A stretch of 64,000 nt of DNA from an uncultured Prevotellaceae bacterium (GTDB lineage Bacteria; Bacteroidota; Bacteroidia; Bacteroidales; Bacteroidaceae). Location of the stretch: contig CADAOD010000003.1 of the NCBI GenBank assembly GCA_902789415.1, positions 1 through 64,000 of the forward strand, given 5' to 3'. Made by a program: the position numbers and the translations under genes. The first letter of the stretch is position 1. Every line of letters begins with the position of its first letter. Of the stretch, positions 8,884 through 17,870 are shown in pieces. The notes under the pieces were generated by a model, which saw nothing but the letters and a program-made list of their open reading frames with translations, searched no databases and was not told where the DNA came from.

Positions 8884-9926
8884 AGTTTGGGCGTTGGCAG
8901 TTGGTCAATCAGCTTCTTCGTTAACCATGAGAGTAACAGCACAGCTACTACGTAGAGCAGCAAGCCTGCGTACAGATCGTCGTAAAGATAAGGGCGTACA
9001 AATATTTTGCGAACCAATGGATGGGCCACAAAGATGGCCGACGAAATGCCACCCAGCCATACGCTGTATGTTAGCATCCACTCGGGCATTATCTTTACCA
9101 GCGCAATGGTGCCAACAACAATCAATGCAGGCACCCAAAGCCAACCTTGGAAGTTTGAACTCAATGCTACGATGAGGGCAACAGCAAGTAATAAGATAAT
9201 AATTTGTTCCCAACGTGGGCGCTCATTTATCGCTGTTCTGGCTGCCAACAAGCCTAAGCCAAAGGGCAGCACGCCACCAATCATATTATAACGTAATCGC
9301 TCCAGCAATACAACATCGTCCTGATAGGAGAGCTGCCACAACAAGCAAAATGCTATCATGCCAACAACTACACCCCAATGGCGCCAGCGATAGAATACCA
9401 GGCGATAGAAGATGTAAAGCTGCAAGGTAATGCTGAAGTACCAGTAAGGACCAGGCCATACTACATGCGAGGGATCGTCGAGCAGGTTGGCAAACATGCC
9501 CAGCATAGCTACCACCTCAGTCCACGCATAGCGGTGCATGCCTGGGGTAAAGGCATCGAGCATGGTAAAAGCCACAAAGCCTACGATAAAGATGCGAAAC
9601 AACTTAAGATAGTTGTAGCGTACAAATCGCCACAAACCTACTTCGGGCAGCTTGCCCTGTTCGTACTTCTTAACCAGTCCGTAGCCGCTCAGAAAGAGGA
9701 ACACGGGCACACCATAGTGTCCAAAGAACGATACCAGATGCATGGGTAACTGTTCGTCGGGATTAAGAATGAGGTGCCACAACTCATCAAACTTAAATTG
9801 CTGCCAGGTGTATTCGTTCTCTCTCACAATGCCCCTGAGCCAGTGGCAATAGTTGTGTAGCATGATGGCCAGAATGGCAACACCACGCATGGCCGAACAC
9901 TCTTTTCTTGATAACAGTTCTTTCAT
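8880..9926 (-). CDS. Acyltransferase 3 family membrane protein (first of pair)
   Basis: A 348-residue membrane O-acyltransferase. The opening region has RGVAILAIMLHNYCHW with the conserved first-helix His, then VPVFLFLSGYGL, typical of the acyltransferase 3/OafA type. It differs clearly in sequence from the neighbouring paralogue, so the two probably acylate different positions or acceptors. It overlaps the phosphoethanolamine transferase gene by 4 bp upstream and the second acyltransferase gene by 4 bp downstream. Confidence 0.85.
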   Translation of the reverse strand: MKELLSRKECSAMRGVAILAIMLHNYCHWLRGIVRENEYTWQQFKFDELWHLILNPDEQLPMHLVSFFGHYGVPVFLFLSGYGLVKKYEQGKLPEVGLWRFVRYNYLKLFRIFIVGFVAFTMLDAFTPGMHRYAWTEVVAMLGMFANLLDDPSHVVWPGPYWYFSITLQLYIFYRLVFYRWRHWGVVVGMIAFCLLWQLSYQDDVVLLERLRYNMIGGVLPFGLGLLAARTAINERPRWEQIIILLLAVALIVALSSNFQGWLWVPALIVVGTIALVKIMPEWMLTYSVWLGGISSAIFVAHPLVRKIFVRPYLYDDLYAGLLLYVVAVLLLSWLTKKLIDQLPTPKL

Positions 9927-11749
9927 TGCTTCTTTAACTGGTTATAATCTGTTACGCCTTTCAGGATACGAGGGCGTTTGGTGTTGTAAGCCGGACTAAC
10001 GATGTTGTATTCCTCGTGATAGAGTGGCGAGTAAATACCACCAAAATACATCAGCAGGTGCGATATCACATCTGTCATCATAGGACGGTTCTTGGCCTGC
10101 TGGATAGCTGCCCAACCGTATGGGTGATTCTCGCGATACTTGGGCGAGCCCCAAATCCAGAATGGTATCTCCATCTCGTTGCGAGCCAAGCGGTAATCGA
10201 TGTTGGCGCTATGCATACGTCCGTACATATAGGGTTCGCCATCAAAAATCTCTTCGGCATGATCGGGCATGTAGATAACCACAGCATCCTTATCTACAAA
10301 GCGCTGGGTAACGGCCCATACAATCGAGTCGTTATAACGTACAGAGTTGTCGTAATCGGCCAGAATCATACGCTGTTTCTTGGTAAGCTCTGGACGATCG
10401 TACATATTGTCTTGCAGGAACTTGCGCGTCTTCTGTGGATAGCGTGCCTTGTACATCAGGTGCGATCCCATCAAGTGCAGAATAATCAGATTATGCTCCT
10501 TATCTTCTTTCTTCAGATTATCGTACTCCTGAAGTACACCTGCATCGAAGGGGTGCAGACGATTGTTGCGGGTATCAAACAGCTTGTTACTCAGCTCTGG
10601 GTTATTCAGGAAGAAACCGCCGCTGAAGTCGTAAACAGCCTCGTTGGCCTTCGACTGGAACTGGTTGGTGATAAACGTAACGTGATAACCTGCCTTGCGG
10701 AACACCTCTGGGAAGAGAGGATAGTCGCACCACTCGGCACTATCGCCAACGGCCTGTAGCGAGAGGATGTTTTTAAACACATAACTCGTCAGGTTCCAAG
10801 GTGCCACCACATCAGTAAAAGGTACCAGACTGCCCTCCTTGGCCATCGCCACTTGTCGAGGGGTAGTTGGCATGTTGTAGCCATACAGCTGCGAGTGGTG
10901 TTTGTTATAGCTCTCGCCAATTACCAACACAATATTAGGTACACGATAGCTACAGCTATCTATCTGTACCTTCTGGCTCGAAGCCTCGAGTTGTACTATC
11001 TGATGATCAGCCAGATTGTTAGCATAAACGCTGAACATCAGTCGGTATATGGGGAGATAGAGCTCGGCTCTGTCTTTGCGTGTAAGCTCATGCTCAACCT
11101 GTCCGATGGTGCTGTGCGAAAAGAGTCGCTTCATAGCCTCTTTGTTGTCCCAACATTGGTTGTAAGCATCAACCAACAGCCAGGCCACCACAATGCCCAA
11201 TACGGCTTTGCAAGCCATCGGAATAATATCGTTAACCTTGGGCAGGATGATTCTGTTACTCATCTTGCCTAACTGCTTACGCAGGAAAATCCATACGATA
11301 TGAGTCAAAATCAGCAACAGTATCCAACCTACATACGAGGTGATGACCTCCCAATTAAGATATGAGGCGAGGAACTCTTCCGACTCCTGTTTGGTGGTTT
11401 CATTAAACAGCATCAGCATGGTTGGTGTCAGGGTCGACTCGAACTTTACGTAGCAGAACATATCTATCAGCGCCACGCTGTAAAGAACCACATAGAGTAG
11501 TGCTCGTACCCAATAGCGCACCTTGCGAGGTATCAGCGCCAGTACTACGCAGGCGGCATAGATATCCAGAAAAAGTTCTGGTGCAGAGAGTTCGTAAGGT
11601 TTGGCTCCTTTCAGGTGGAGTGTTATCTCTAATTGTGTACACATCCACCCTAATGCGTACATAAAGACGAAGAATGCGCTATTCTTCTGTATTGGGGCAA
11701 ACAGATAGCCCAACCATTCAAGTGGATTTATCCTGAAATGCTTAAACAT
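9923..11749 (-). CDS. Phosphoethanolamine transferase (sulfatase fold, EptA/CptA-like)
   Basis: A 608-residue inner-membrane enzyme with an N-terminal block of about five membrane helices (to residue ~195) and a periplasmic alkaline-phosphatase-type domain. GES at 278-280 starts the metal-binding segment, LYGYNMPTTP follows, the likely nucleophile is Thr321 in APWNLTS, and MPDHAEE holds later metal ligands. The enzyme would transfer phosphoethanolamine from phosphatidylethanolamine to lipid A, core or another surface glycan. The gene overlaps nadD by 8 bp. A shorter paralogue lies at 38676-40382. Acceptor unknown. Confidence 0.88.
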   Translation of the reverse strand: MFKHFRINPLEWLGYLFAPIQKNSAFFVFMYALGWMCTQLEITLHLKGAKPYELSAPELFLDIYAACVVLALIPRKVRYWVRALLYVVLYSVALIDMFCYVKFESTLTPTMLMLFNETTKQESEEFLASYLNWEVITSYVGWILLLILTHIVWIFLRKQLGKMSNRIILPKVNDIIPMACKAVLGIVVAWLLVDAYNQCWDNKEAMKRLFSHSTIGQVEHELTRKDRAELYLPIYRLMFSVYANNLADHQIVQLEASSQKVQIDSCSYRVPNIVLVIGESYNKHHSQLYGYNMPTTPRQVAMAKEGSLVPFTDVVAPWNLTSYVFKNILSLQAVGDSAEWCDYPLFPEVFRKAGYHVTFITNQFQSKANEAVYDFSGGFFLNNPELSNKLFDTRNNRLHPFDAGVLQEYDNLKKEDKEHNLIILHLMGSHLMYKARYPQKTRKFLQDNMYDRPELTKKQRMILADYDNSVRYNDSIVWAVTQRFVDKDAVVIYMPDHAEEIFDGEPYMYGRMHSANIDYRLARNEMEIPFWIWGSPKYRENHPYGWAAIQQAKNRPMMTDVISHLLMYFGGIYSPLYHEEYNIVSPAYNTKRPRILKGVTDYNQLKKQ

Positions 11750-12290
11750 ATAGTTTGTGTTTAGTTATAAAGTCAGCCACAGCCTTTGGCACCAGATGAC
11801 TGATGCGTTTGCCTGCCTTGATACGCTCACGGATATCGGTGCTCGAAATATCGATAAGGTCGAGACCTTCAATTCCGCCTTCGCTACCGCGACGGGGGTA
11901 AACGATAATCTTAAACTCGTTGCGGATATCATCGGCGCGATACCATTTGTCAAACAGCGCCCAGTTGTCGCCACCTATCATCAGTACAAACTCGCGGTCG
12001 GGGTAATCACGTTTCAGGGCCTCGAGTGTGTTCCAGGTGTACGATGGTTTGGGCAGATGCATCTCGTAGTCGCTGGCTACGATGTCTGTTTCGCCTTCAA
12101 CAGCCAGTCGGGCCATCTCCATGCGTATCTGGTCGTCCAGCAAATCGGCTTGGGCTTTCAGAGGATTCTGTGGCGAAACCATCAGCCACACTTCGTCGAG
12201 CCCAGCTTTTTCACGAAGCTGTCGAGCCAACGAAATGTGACCGTTATGAATGGGATTGAACGATCCGCCAAAAATCCCCGTTCTTATCAT
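11742..12290 (-). CDS. nadD: Nicotinate-nucleotide adenylyltransferase
   Basis: Makes deamido-NAD from nicotinate mononucleotide and ATP in NAD synthesis. The 182-residue protein has the nucleotidyltransferase motif GGSFNPIHNGHISLA near the N-terminus and ISSTDIRERI near the C-terminus, both typical of NadD. Its start codon overlaps the gmk stop by 4 bp (12287-12290), and its own end overlaps the phosphoethanolamine transferase gene. It is a housekeeping gene placed inside an envelope-modification operon. Confidence 0.95.
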   Translation of the reverse strand: MIRTGIFGGSFNPIHNGHISLARQLREKAGLDEVWLMVSPQNPLKAQADLLDDQIRMEMARLAVEGETDIVASDYEMHLPKPSYTWNTLEALKRDYPDREFVLMIGGDNWALFDKWYRADDIRNEFKIIVYPRRGSEGGIEGLDLIDISSTDIRERIKAGKRISHLVPKAVADFITKHKLYV

Positions 12291-12865
12291 TCGATATCTA
12301 AAAAATCCTTGATGATTTCCAAAGCATCAGCTTCGGCATATTCCAACTTGTCGTTGATAACAATCTTATCAAACTTGTCGGCAAACGAGAGTTCGAACTC
12401 GGCACGGGCAATACGCTGATCGATAACCTCGGGGGCATCAGTTGCACGACCTTCCAATCGTTTGCGCAGTTCGTTGATTGATGGGGGCTGGATAAACAGG
12501 CTAAGGGCCTTGTCGCCATAGAATTTCTTGATGTTTACGCCACCTTTCACGTCAACGTCGAACACCACGTTCTGTCCAGCTTCCAACTGGTTCTCAACCT
12601 GCGATTTCAGCGTGCCGTAAAAGCGGTCGGTATATACCTCTTCGTACTCCAGGAACTCATCGTCCTCAATACGCTGGCGGAATTCCTCTGGTGTCAGGAA
12701 GAAATAGTCTACCCCGTTCTGCTCTGTGCCGCGAGGAGCTCGCGATGTGCACGAGATAGAGTAGGCCAGATTCAATTCCTTGTGCTCTCTCATCAGCCAC
12801 GAGATAATTGTACTCTTACCTGTGCCCGATGGTGCTGATATAATAATTAACTTACCTCTTGCCAT
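12287..12865 (-). CDS. gmk: Guanylate kinase
   Basis: Phosphorylates GMP to GDP. The P-loop IISAPSGTGKST is at the N-terminus and the GMP-binding core includes SCTSRAPRGTEQNGVDYFFL. The 192-residue length is normal. It lies 3 bp after yicC and overlaps nadD by ATGA. The yicC-gmk pairing is common in bacteria. Confidence 0.96.
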   Translation of the reverse strand: MARGKLIIISAPSGTGKSTIISWLMREHKELNLAYSISCTSRAPRGTEQNGVDYFFLTPEEFRQRIEDDEFLEYEEVYTDRFYGTLKSQVENQLEAGQNVVFDVDVKGGVNIKKFYGDKALSLFIQPPSINELRKRLEGRATDAPEVIDQRIARAEFELSFADKFDKIVINDKLEYAEADALEIIKDFLDIE

Positions 12866-12868
12866 CGT

Positions 12869-13642
12869 TTAAAGTGCGTTAAGAACCTGTTCCTTAATCT
12901 GCTCCAGCTCGTCCTTCATCTTAACCACGATGTTCTGCATCTCGGCCTGATTACTCTTAGAGCCAGTGGTGTTAATCTCGCGACCCATCTCCTGAGCGAT
13001 GAAGCCCAGCTTCTTACCCTGTCCGGCAGGCTCGTTCATAGTATCGCGGAAATACTTCAGGTGGTTGGCCAGTCGCTGCTTCTCCTCGCTGATGTCCAGC
13101 TTCTCGATATAGTATATCAGCTCCTGTTCCAAACGGTTCTTATCATATTCTGCTGATTTCTCTGCAAATTTCTTCTGAAGAGCAGCACCCTCCTGAGTAC
13201 GGAAGTCAACCAGGTTCTTAAGCGCCTCAGCTACACCGCCTTTCACTACGGCCCACTCTTCTTCGTCCAACTCCTCTACGTCTGTTTTGGTCATGACGTC
13301 AGGCATACGGAGCAAGGTATAGAACCAATCCTCAGGTACAGGGATACCTGTCTTCTCTGATATTGATTTAATCTGCTGATAGTAGTTCTCTACCAGTTGT
13401 GCATTGATAGGTGTGGGGTCAACAGCGGCATCCTTCTCAACCCAAACGCTCATATCCACTTTTCCGCGAATCAGAGCTTCGGCCACCATCTGGCGCATCT
13501 CCATCTCTTTCTCACGATAGAGGGGGGCAATACGTGTGTTCAAGTCGAGCTGTTTTGAGTTCAGCGACTTGATTTCTACGTGAATTTTCTTCTCCTTAAA
13601 TGCTACGACCGCCTTGCCGTAGCCTGTCATCGATTGTATCAT
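12869..13642 (-). CDS. YicC family protein (putative endoribonuclease)
   Basis: A 257-residue cytoplasmic protein of the YicC/YloC family, reported as endoribonucleases in E. coli and B. subtilis. It has the family start MIQSMTGYGKA and the C-terminal RLANHLKYFR and QEMGREINTTGSKSN segments. It is the first gene of the eight-gene leftward operon and follows a well-formed promoter at 13671-13702. Confidence 0.9.
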   Translation of the reverse strand: MIQSMTGYGKAVVAFKEKKIHVEIKSLNSKQLDLNTRIAPLYREKEMEMRQMVAEALIRGKVDMSVWVEKDAAVDPTPINAQLVENYYQQIKSISEKTGIPVPEDWFYTLLRMPDVMTKTDVEELDEEEWAVVKGGVAEALKNLVDFRTQEGAALQKKFAEKSAEYDKNRLEQELIYYIEKLDISEEKQRLANHLKYFRDTMNEPAGQGKKLGFIAQEMGREINTTGSKSNQAEMQNIVVKMKDELEQIKEQVLNAL

Positions 13643-13670
13643 GCTATACCTATTTAATAATATTTGGCTG

Positions 13671-13702
13671 CAAAATTACAAATAACTACGTAAAAAACCA
13701 AA
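13671..13702 (-). promoter_or_regulatory. Promoter of the yicC-gmk-nadD-envelope operon
   Basis: On the minus strand TTTG (13702-13699), a 20-bp spacer and TAATTTTG (13678-13671) match the Bacteroidetes pattern. The leader to the yicC ATG is about 23 nt. No other promoter of this quality was noticed before the operon's end at 5898. Confidence 0.7.
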
Positions 13703-13730
13703 TAAAAACGCTTTTTTCCGAATATTTGAT

Positions 13731-13738
13731 TATCTTTG
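13731..13738 (+). promoter_or_regulatory. -7 box for the histidine phosphatase gene
   Basis: TATCTTTG matches TAnnTTTG. The -33 region is only T-rich with no exact TTTG. The ATG at 13766 follows at a normal distance. Confidence 0.55.
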
Positions 13739-13765
13739 CACAACAATATCAAAAAATATAGGAAT

Positions 13766-15070
13766 ATGAAACGAAAACTATTAATTCTGGCCATCGGATT
13801 TTCGATGACTATGCAGGCACAGAATGCGCCTGTTTTTGAGACTTCGGCTAAAGATGAGATTGCAGCCAATCGCTTTTTGGCAGGTAGTAACTATTTGGAT
13901 TACGATCGTCAGCTTACTGACAAGGCACTTTCGCCCGCTCCTAAGAATTACGAACCTTATTATATGAGTCATTATGGACGTCATGGTTCGCGTTGGCTTA
14001 TCAGCGATGATAACTACTCAAAGCCTATCGCCACATTGAAAGCTGCCAAAGAGCAGGGTAAACTTACCCCATTAGGCGAAAAAACACTTGCTGCCATCGA
14101 GGCTATCTACAAAACAGCCAACAAACGTTTGGGCGATTTGACTACCGTTGGCGAACGCCAGCATCATGGTATTGGTAAGCGTATGGTGCAGCATTTCCCT
14201 GAGATTTTCAAGACCAAGAATCTTAAGATAGATGCCCGTAGTACTACGGTTAACCGTTGCATTCTGTCGATGATTGCTGAGTGCGAGGAGTTGGCTGCTG
14301 CTAATCCTACAGCTCAGATTCATAACGATGTGAGCGAGAGTCTGCAGTACTACCTGAACCAGCCTTGGGATGGCTTGGTAGCTAAGATGGGACGTTCGAC
14401 AGGCGATAAGGAGGAGCGCGACTATACTTATAAGTACACACACCCAGAGCGCCTGATGAAACAACTGTTTAACGATGCGGCTTATGTAAATAACCATGTG
14501 AATGCTGGTTCGCTGATGCGCCAGATTTTCCATGTGGCCAGCAATATGCAGAGTCACGATACCGATCTTGAACTCTTCTCGCTATTTACCGATGAAGAGG
14601 TGTACGACTTGTGGCGACTCAACAACATCGGCTGGTATCTCGACTATGGTGCATCGCCTGTTTCGGGTGGAAAGATGCCTTTCAGTCAGCTTAATCTGCT
14701 TAAGAACATCATTGCAACAGCCGATACTGTTACCCAAACGCAGGCCACCTTGCGATTTGGCCACGAGGTTTGCGTGATGCCATTGGCTTGTCTGCTGGAG
14801 TTGGATAACTGCGGTGTGGCTGTGAACAATCTCGACGAACTCGACAAGTACTGGCGTAACTATCGCATCTTCCCCATGGGCTGCAATGTCCAGTTGATAT
14901 TCTATCGCCCCAAGAAAGGAAAGGCAGGCGATATCTTAGTAAAAGCCCTGCTGAACGAGCGCGAGGCTTATCTGCCCATCAAGACCACACAATGGCCCTA
15001 CTACAACTGGCAGGAGCTGCGCACATATTATTTAAACAAGATAGCTGCCTTTGAAGCAGAGAACAAATAA
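13766..15070 (+). CDS. Secreted histidine-type phosphatase (MINPP/phytase-like)
   Basis: A 434-residue exported protein with an N-terminal signal peptide (KLLILAIGFSMTMQAQ). The clade-2 histidine phosphatase motif RHGSR lies in YYMSHYGRHGSRW, and a later FGHEV supplies the likely HE proton-donor pair. Multiple inositol polyphosphate phosphatases of gut Bacteroides have this layout and act on phytate, so phytate or other phosphate esters are plausible substrates. I chose the ATG at 13766 over the one at 13736, which lies inside the promoter. The gene stands alone and ends at a bidirectional terminator. Confidence 0.85.
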   Translation: MKRKLLILAIGFSMTMQAQNAPVFETSAKDEIAANRFLAGSNYLDYDRQLTDKALSPAPKNYEPYYMSHYGRHGSRWLISDDNYSKPIATLKAAKEQGKLTPLGEKTLAAIEAIYKTANKRLGDLTTVGERQHHGIGKRMVQHFPEIFKTKNLKIDARSTTVNRCILSMIAECEELAAANPTAQIHNDVSESLQYYLNQPWDGLVAKMGRSTGDKEERDYTYKYTHPERLMKQLFNDAAYVNNHVNAGSLMRQIFHVASNMQSHDTDLELFSLFTDEEVYDLWRLNNIGWYLDYGASPVSGGKMPFSQLNLLKNIIATADTVTQTQATLRFGHEVCVMPLACLLELDNCGVAVNNLDELDKYWRNYRIFPMGCNVQLIFYRPKKGKAGDILVKALLNEREAYLPIKTTQWPYYNWQELRTYYLNKIAAFEAENK

Positions 15071-15072
15071 AC

Positions 15073-15112
15073 AATAATAAAGCCCTCACGATTTTGCGAG
15101 GGCTTTATTATT
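15073..15112. terminator. Bidirectional terminator
   Basis: A perfect 15-bp inverted repeat (15073-15087 with 15098-15112) around a 10-nt loop lies between two converging genes. The GC core AAGCCCTC/GAGGGCTT is bounded by A/T runs on both sides, and the right arm runs into the stop codon of the DUF3108 gene. Confidence 0.88.
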
Positions 15113-15921
15113 TATTTTATTTTAGAGGTCATTGCGCTGCGGATGCCTTTATAATTATTCAGGTATGCCTTGGCACTTCCGAACGAAAGGAACATATCCA
15201 AGCGTACTGGTATGTGGTTCTGATCGTCGGTAATATAAAAGCGGATAAGCTCGTGACTCTTGCCGTCCTCGCGCTCGTAGAACGACATTACCAGGCAGCG
15301 GAACTTCTCCTTCGAACCATTCATCTTAAAGTTTTCGTGTCCACGGAACTCCAACCACGAATTAGACAGGTTGCGAGCATCGCTGATAGGGGTAGGAATA
15401 ACCTGACCCTTCTTCAGCTTTGAGGCATTGAAATTGCGGGCACGCAGGAAGATTGACATCATATCGTAGATACAGTTACGATAGGTGCTGGTTTTCCAAT
15501 GCTGTTCGCCGTCGGCATCAATACGGTGCTTCTTCAGCTGGCAGTTGCCGTTAGGATAGCTGTACCATATCTCGTCTACGTAGTATCGGCTGCCCTCTCT
15601 GGCGCCTTTGCGGAAGTACATCGGCGAAAGGTCGGGATTGCAGTACGACAGCAAAGTATCGCGCATAGTAAAATATTTGTCGAGCTTAGGGTTACCACGT
15701 GTAATCAGGTACGACTTCCAGGCATCCTTGCCTTCAAACTTGGTATACTTGGTATCCATCTGTGCCGAGCCAACCTTAACCCAGATAAACTTCCAGTTAA
15801 AGTAAAGGTCGTACTCTAAGCTCTCGCCGCTCTTAAAAGCGGTATTGGTAATTCCACACTGGGCATGGGCCGAAAGGCCTGTGCCAAGCAAAATCATAAG
15901 CGAAAGAATTATCTTTTTCAT
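15112..15921 (-). CDS. DUF3108 domain protein, exported
   Basis: A 269-residue protein with a signal peptide (MKKIILSLMILLGTGLSAHAQ) and a beta-rich body of the DUF3108 type (FKSGESLEYDLYFNWKFIWVK near the start). Its function is unknown; it probably acts in the periplasm or at the outer membrane. It is the last gene of a leftward operon with a GH3-like and an Ig-like lipoprotein gene, and overlaps the latter by ATGA (15918-15921). Confidence 0.8.
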   Translation of the reverse strand: MKKIILSLMILLGTGLSAHAQCGITNTAFKSGESLEYDLYFNWKFIWVKVGSAQMDTKYTKFEGKDAWKSYLITRGNPKLDKYFTMRDTLLSYCNPDLSPMYFRKGAREGSRYYVDEIWYSYPNGNCQLKKHRIDADGEQHWKTSTYRNCIYDMMSIFLRARNFNASKLKKGQVIPTPISDARNLSNSWLEFRGHENFKMNGSKEKFRCLVMSFYEREDGKSHELIRFYITDDQNHIPVRLDMFLSFGSAKAYLNNYKGIRSAMTSKIK

Positions 15922-17870
15922 TGCTTGCTATCTACATTTATGCCCTTATCCTTCAGGTATTCGATACCTAACTTGCGGGCGCGTTCTACATTTCGGTTCT
16001 TTAATTTCTTGGCAGCCTCGGGCTTCTGTTTGGTAATCTTCTCGGGCTTCTGCTTATATACGGGCAATGCCGTTACATTCCAGTTCAGTTTCAAATCCCA
16101 TTTAGCCTTTGCTTCAATCTCTTTTGGATAGTAGTAAACAGCCTCGGCCTGACGGTCTTCGGCATAGTTACCAGTATCCCATACGCCATTGCCATTACTG
16201 TCGATAAAGGCATTAACGTAATACTTTTCGGGTTTGAGGTATTTAAATTCTACCGTATGGTTCTTTACACAAGCCTGTTTTACAACCTTGTCCGAACCAT
16301 TAAGCAACTGAACTACCATCGCAGAATCTTCTACGCCTGAGATATTCAGTTTCAGCGTGCCGTATTCGTCCTCGCCCTTAACCTTGATACCTTGTTTAAA
16401 GGCATTAGAAACCTTGCCGTAGATATCCTCGAAGGCAGCCGAATCAATCTCCAGACTATACTCTATGCCTGGTCGCCAATCGGCCAGAATTTGGTAGCTC
16501 CTGAGTTTATTAGGGATAGGCTCCATACGGCAATCAGATTCGTACCATACAGAGTCGATCATAGAATAAAGATGAACTGCCGCTGTGTCGCAACGCTGCA
16601 GAGGTGCGGGCATTTCTATCTTAATAATCTTATCGGGATCCATAGATGAGGGTACATCGTATTTGGGCTCCAGAGGTTTCTCGTGCCAAACGGAATCGTA
16701 AGGCATATCACGCTTCTTTTTCTTTTCCTGTTCCTTCATCCACTGGTCAATCTCCTTGGCCTTTTCCTTCAGTCGCTTGGCGTAAGGGGTCTTTGCCAAC
16801 GATTCGATGGTGTCCGTTTGGTTAACGAGCATACCTGTAGAATCCGAAATCTGATAGTTGATTTCCATGCGCAGGGTATCCTGATTAATCAGCGTGGTAT
16901 CGCGCAGCCAGTAATGGATGGTATCTTGCTGCTCGTTTGTCTCAACCACAAAAGCATCGTTACTATCAAAGTTCAAACCCTTGATAACAGGCAGGTCGGG
17001 GTGACCATAGCTGAAGTACATCGAGAACTTCTTGGCATCAACACGTTCGGTTTTGATGAGGAAACGATCGGTAAGCACGTGGGTGAATGCCAGCAACGTG
17101 ATATCGTCGGGCAGGAAGTGGGTGTATGGCACTTGAACGAGCGCGTCGATATGCAACGAGTCGCGCCAAATGGTGTCGGTACGTACATCGGGCTTCGAAC
17201 CTGGCTCGAACGTTTGATGATTAAAGGCTATCATCTCGCTCTTCTGCGTAAAGCGGAAGTCGCCATCGGCATCCTGCAGGGCGTAAGCGCGATAAGTACC
17301 TGGGGCAACACCTTTTACCACAAAGTGTCCGCGACTGTCGGTGCGCGATACACGTAGCATGGGCTTGGTTTGGAAGGCCGAATCGGCCAGATCGTTATAC
17401 AAACCAACCATGATACCCTTGATAGGTTCGAGATTGCTGGCGTCGAGCACATAGCCCGATACCTCGAAGGTGTCGATTCTTTCGCCTGTTGAGAAGCTAT
17501 AGGTATAGCTACCCATAGGGTTATTCTCGTTGTTATCGCTGATGGCATCGCTAAAGTCGATGGTATAAGTGGTATTAGCCATCAGCGAGTCCTGTAGTTC
17601 AACCACAATTTTTTTGCCCGTAGCCTTAATATCGGGAACTTCCAACTGTGGGGGCGACACAATCACCTTGTTGGTGGCATCGGTAAGCTTGATGTACTCA
17701 TCAAACAGAATGGTAATCTTCTTAGAGTTCACGTTGGTGGCCTGGTCTGCAGGTGTGGCGCTCAGTACCTTTGGTGGGTCGTCGTCGTACCAACCGCCAT
17801 CGGGCTGTCCCATGCGGGCACAACCAATCATAGCTAATGCTATGCAGCAGATATAGAGGAGTTTCTTCAT
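15918..17870 (-). CDS. Ig-like domain lipoprotein
   Basis: A 650-residue lipoprotein with lipobox cysteine at about residue 17 (ALAMIGCARMG). After it comes a Big_5-type Ig domain (VLSATPADQATNVNSKKITI, DEYIKL, then SFSTGE) and a carboxypeptidase-regulatory-like segment (FEVSGYVLDASNLEPIKGIMV). The remainder is beta-rich, with a basic Lys/Arg-rich C-terminus. Homologues are known across Bacteroidetes without assigned function. It overlaps both neighbours by 4 bp. Confidence 0.8.
   Translation of the reverse strand: MKKLLYICCIALAMIGCARMGQPDGGWYDDDPPKVLSATPADQATNVNSKKITILFDEYIKLTDATNKVIVSPPQLEVPDIKATGKKIVVELQDSLMANTTYTIDFSDAISDNNENNPMGSYTYSFSTGERIDTFEVSGYVLDASNLEPIKGIMVGLYNDLADSAFQTKPMLRVSRTDSRGHFVVKGVAPGTYRAYALQDADGDFRFTQKSEMIAFNHQTFEPGSKPDVRTDTIWRDSLHIDALVQVPYTHFLPDDITLLAFTHVLTDRFLIKTERVDAKKFSMYFSYGHPDLPVIKGLNFDSNDAFVVETNEQQDTIHYWLRDTTLINQDTLRMEINYQISDSTGMLVNQTDTIESLAKTPYAKRLKEKAKEIDQWMKEQEKKKKRDMPYDSVWHEKPLEPKYDVPSSMDPDKIIKIEMPAPLQRCDTAAVHLYSMIDSVWYESDCRMEPIPNKLRSYQILADWRPGIEYSLEIDSAAFEDIYGKVSNAFKQGIKVKGEDEYGTLKLNISGVEDSAMVVQLLNGSDKVVKQACVKNHTVEFKYLKPEKYYVNAFIDSNGNGVWDTGNYAEDRQAEAVYYYPKEIEAKAKWDLKLNWNVTALPVYKQKPEKITKQKPEAAKKLKNRNVERARKLGIEYLKDKGINVDSKQ

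Noticed and set aside
14072..14557. Long antisense frame inside the histidine phosphatase gene
   Set aside because: The phosphatase on the other strand has a signal peptide and intact motifs; the antisense frame has no known motif and is a codon-bias shadow.
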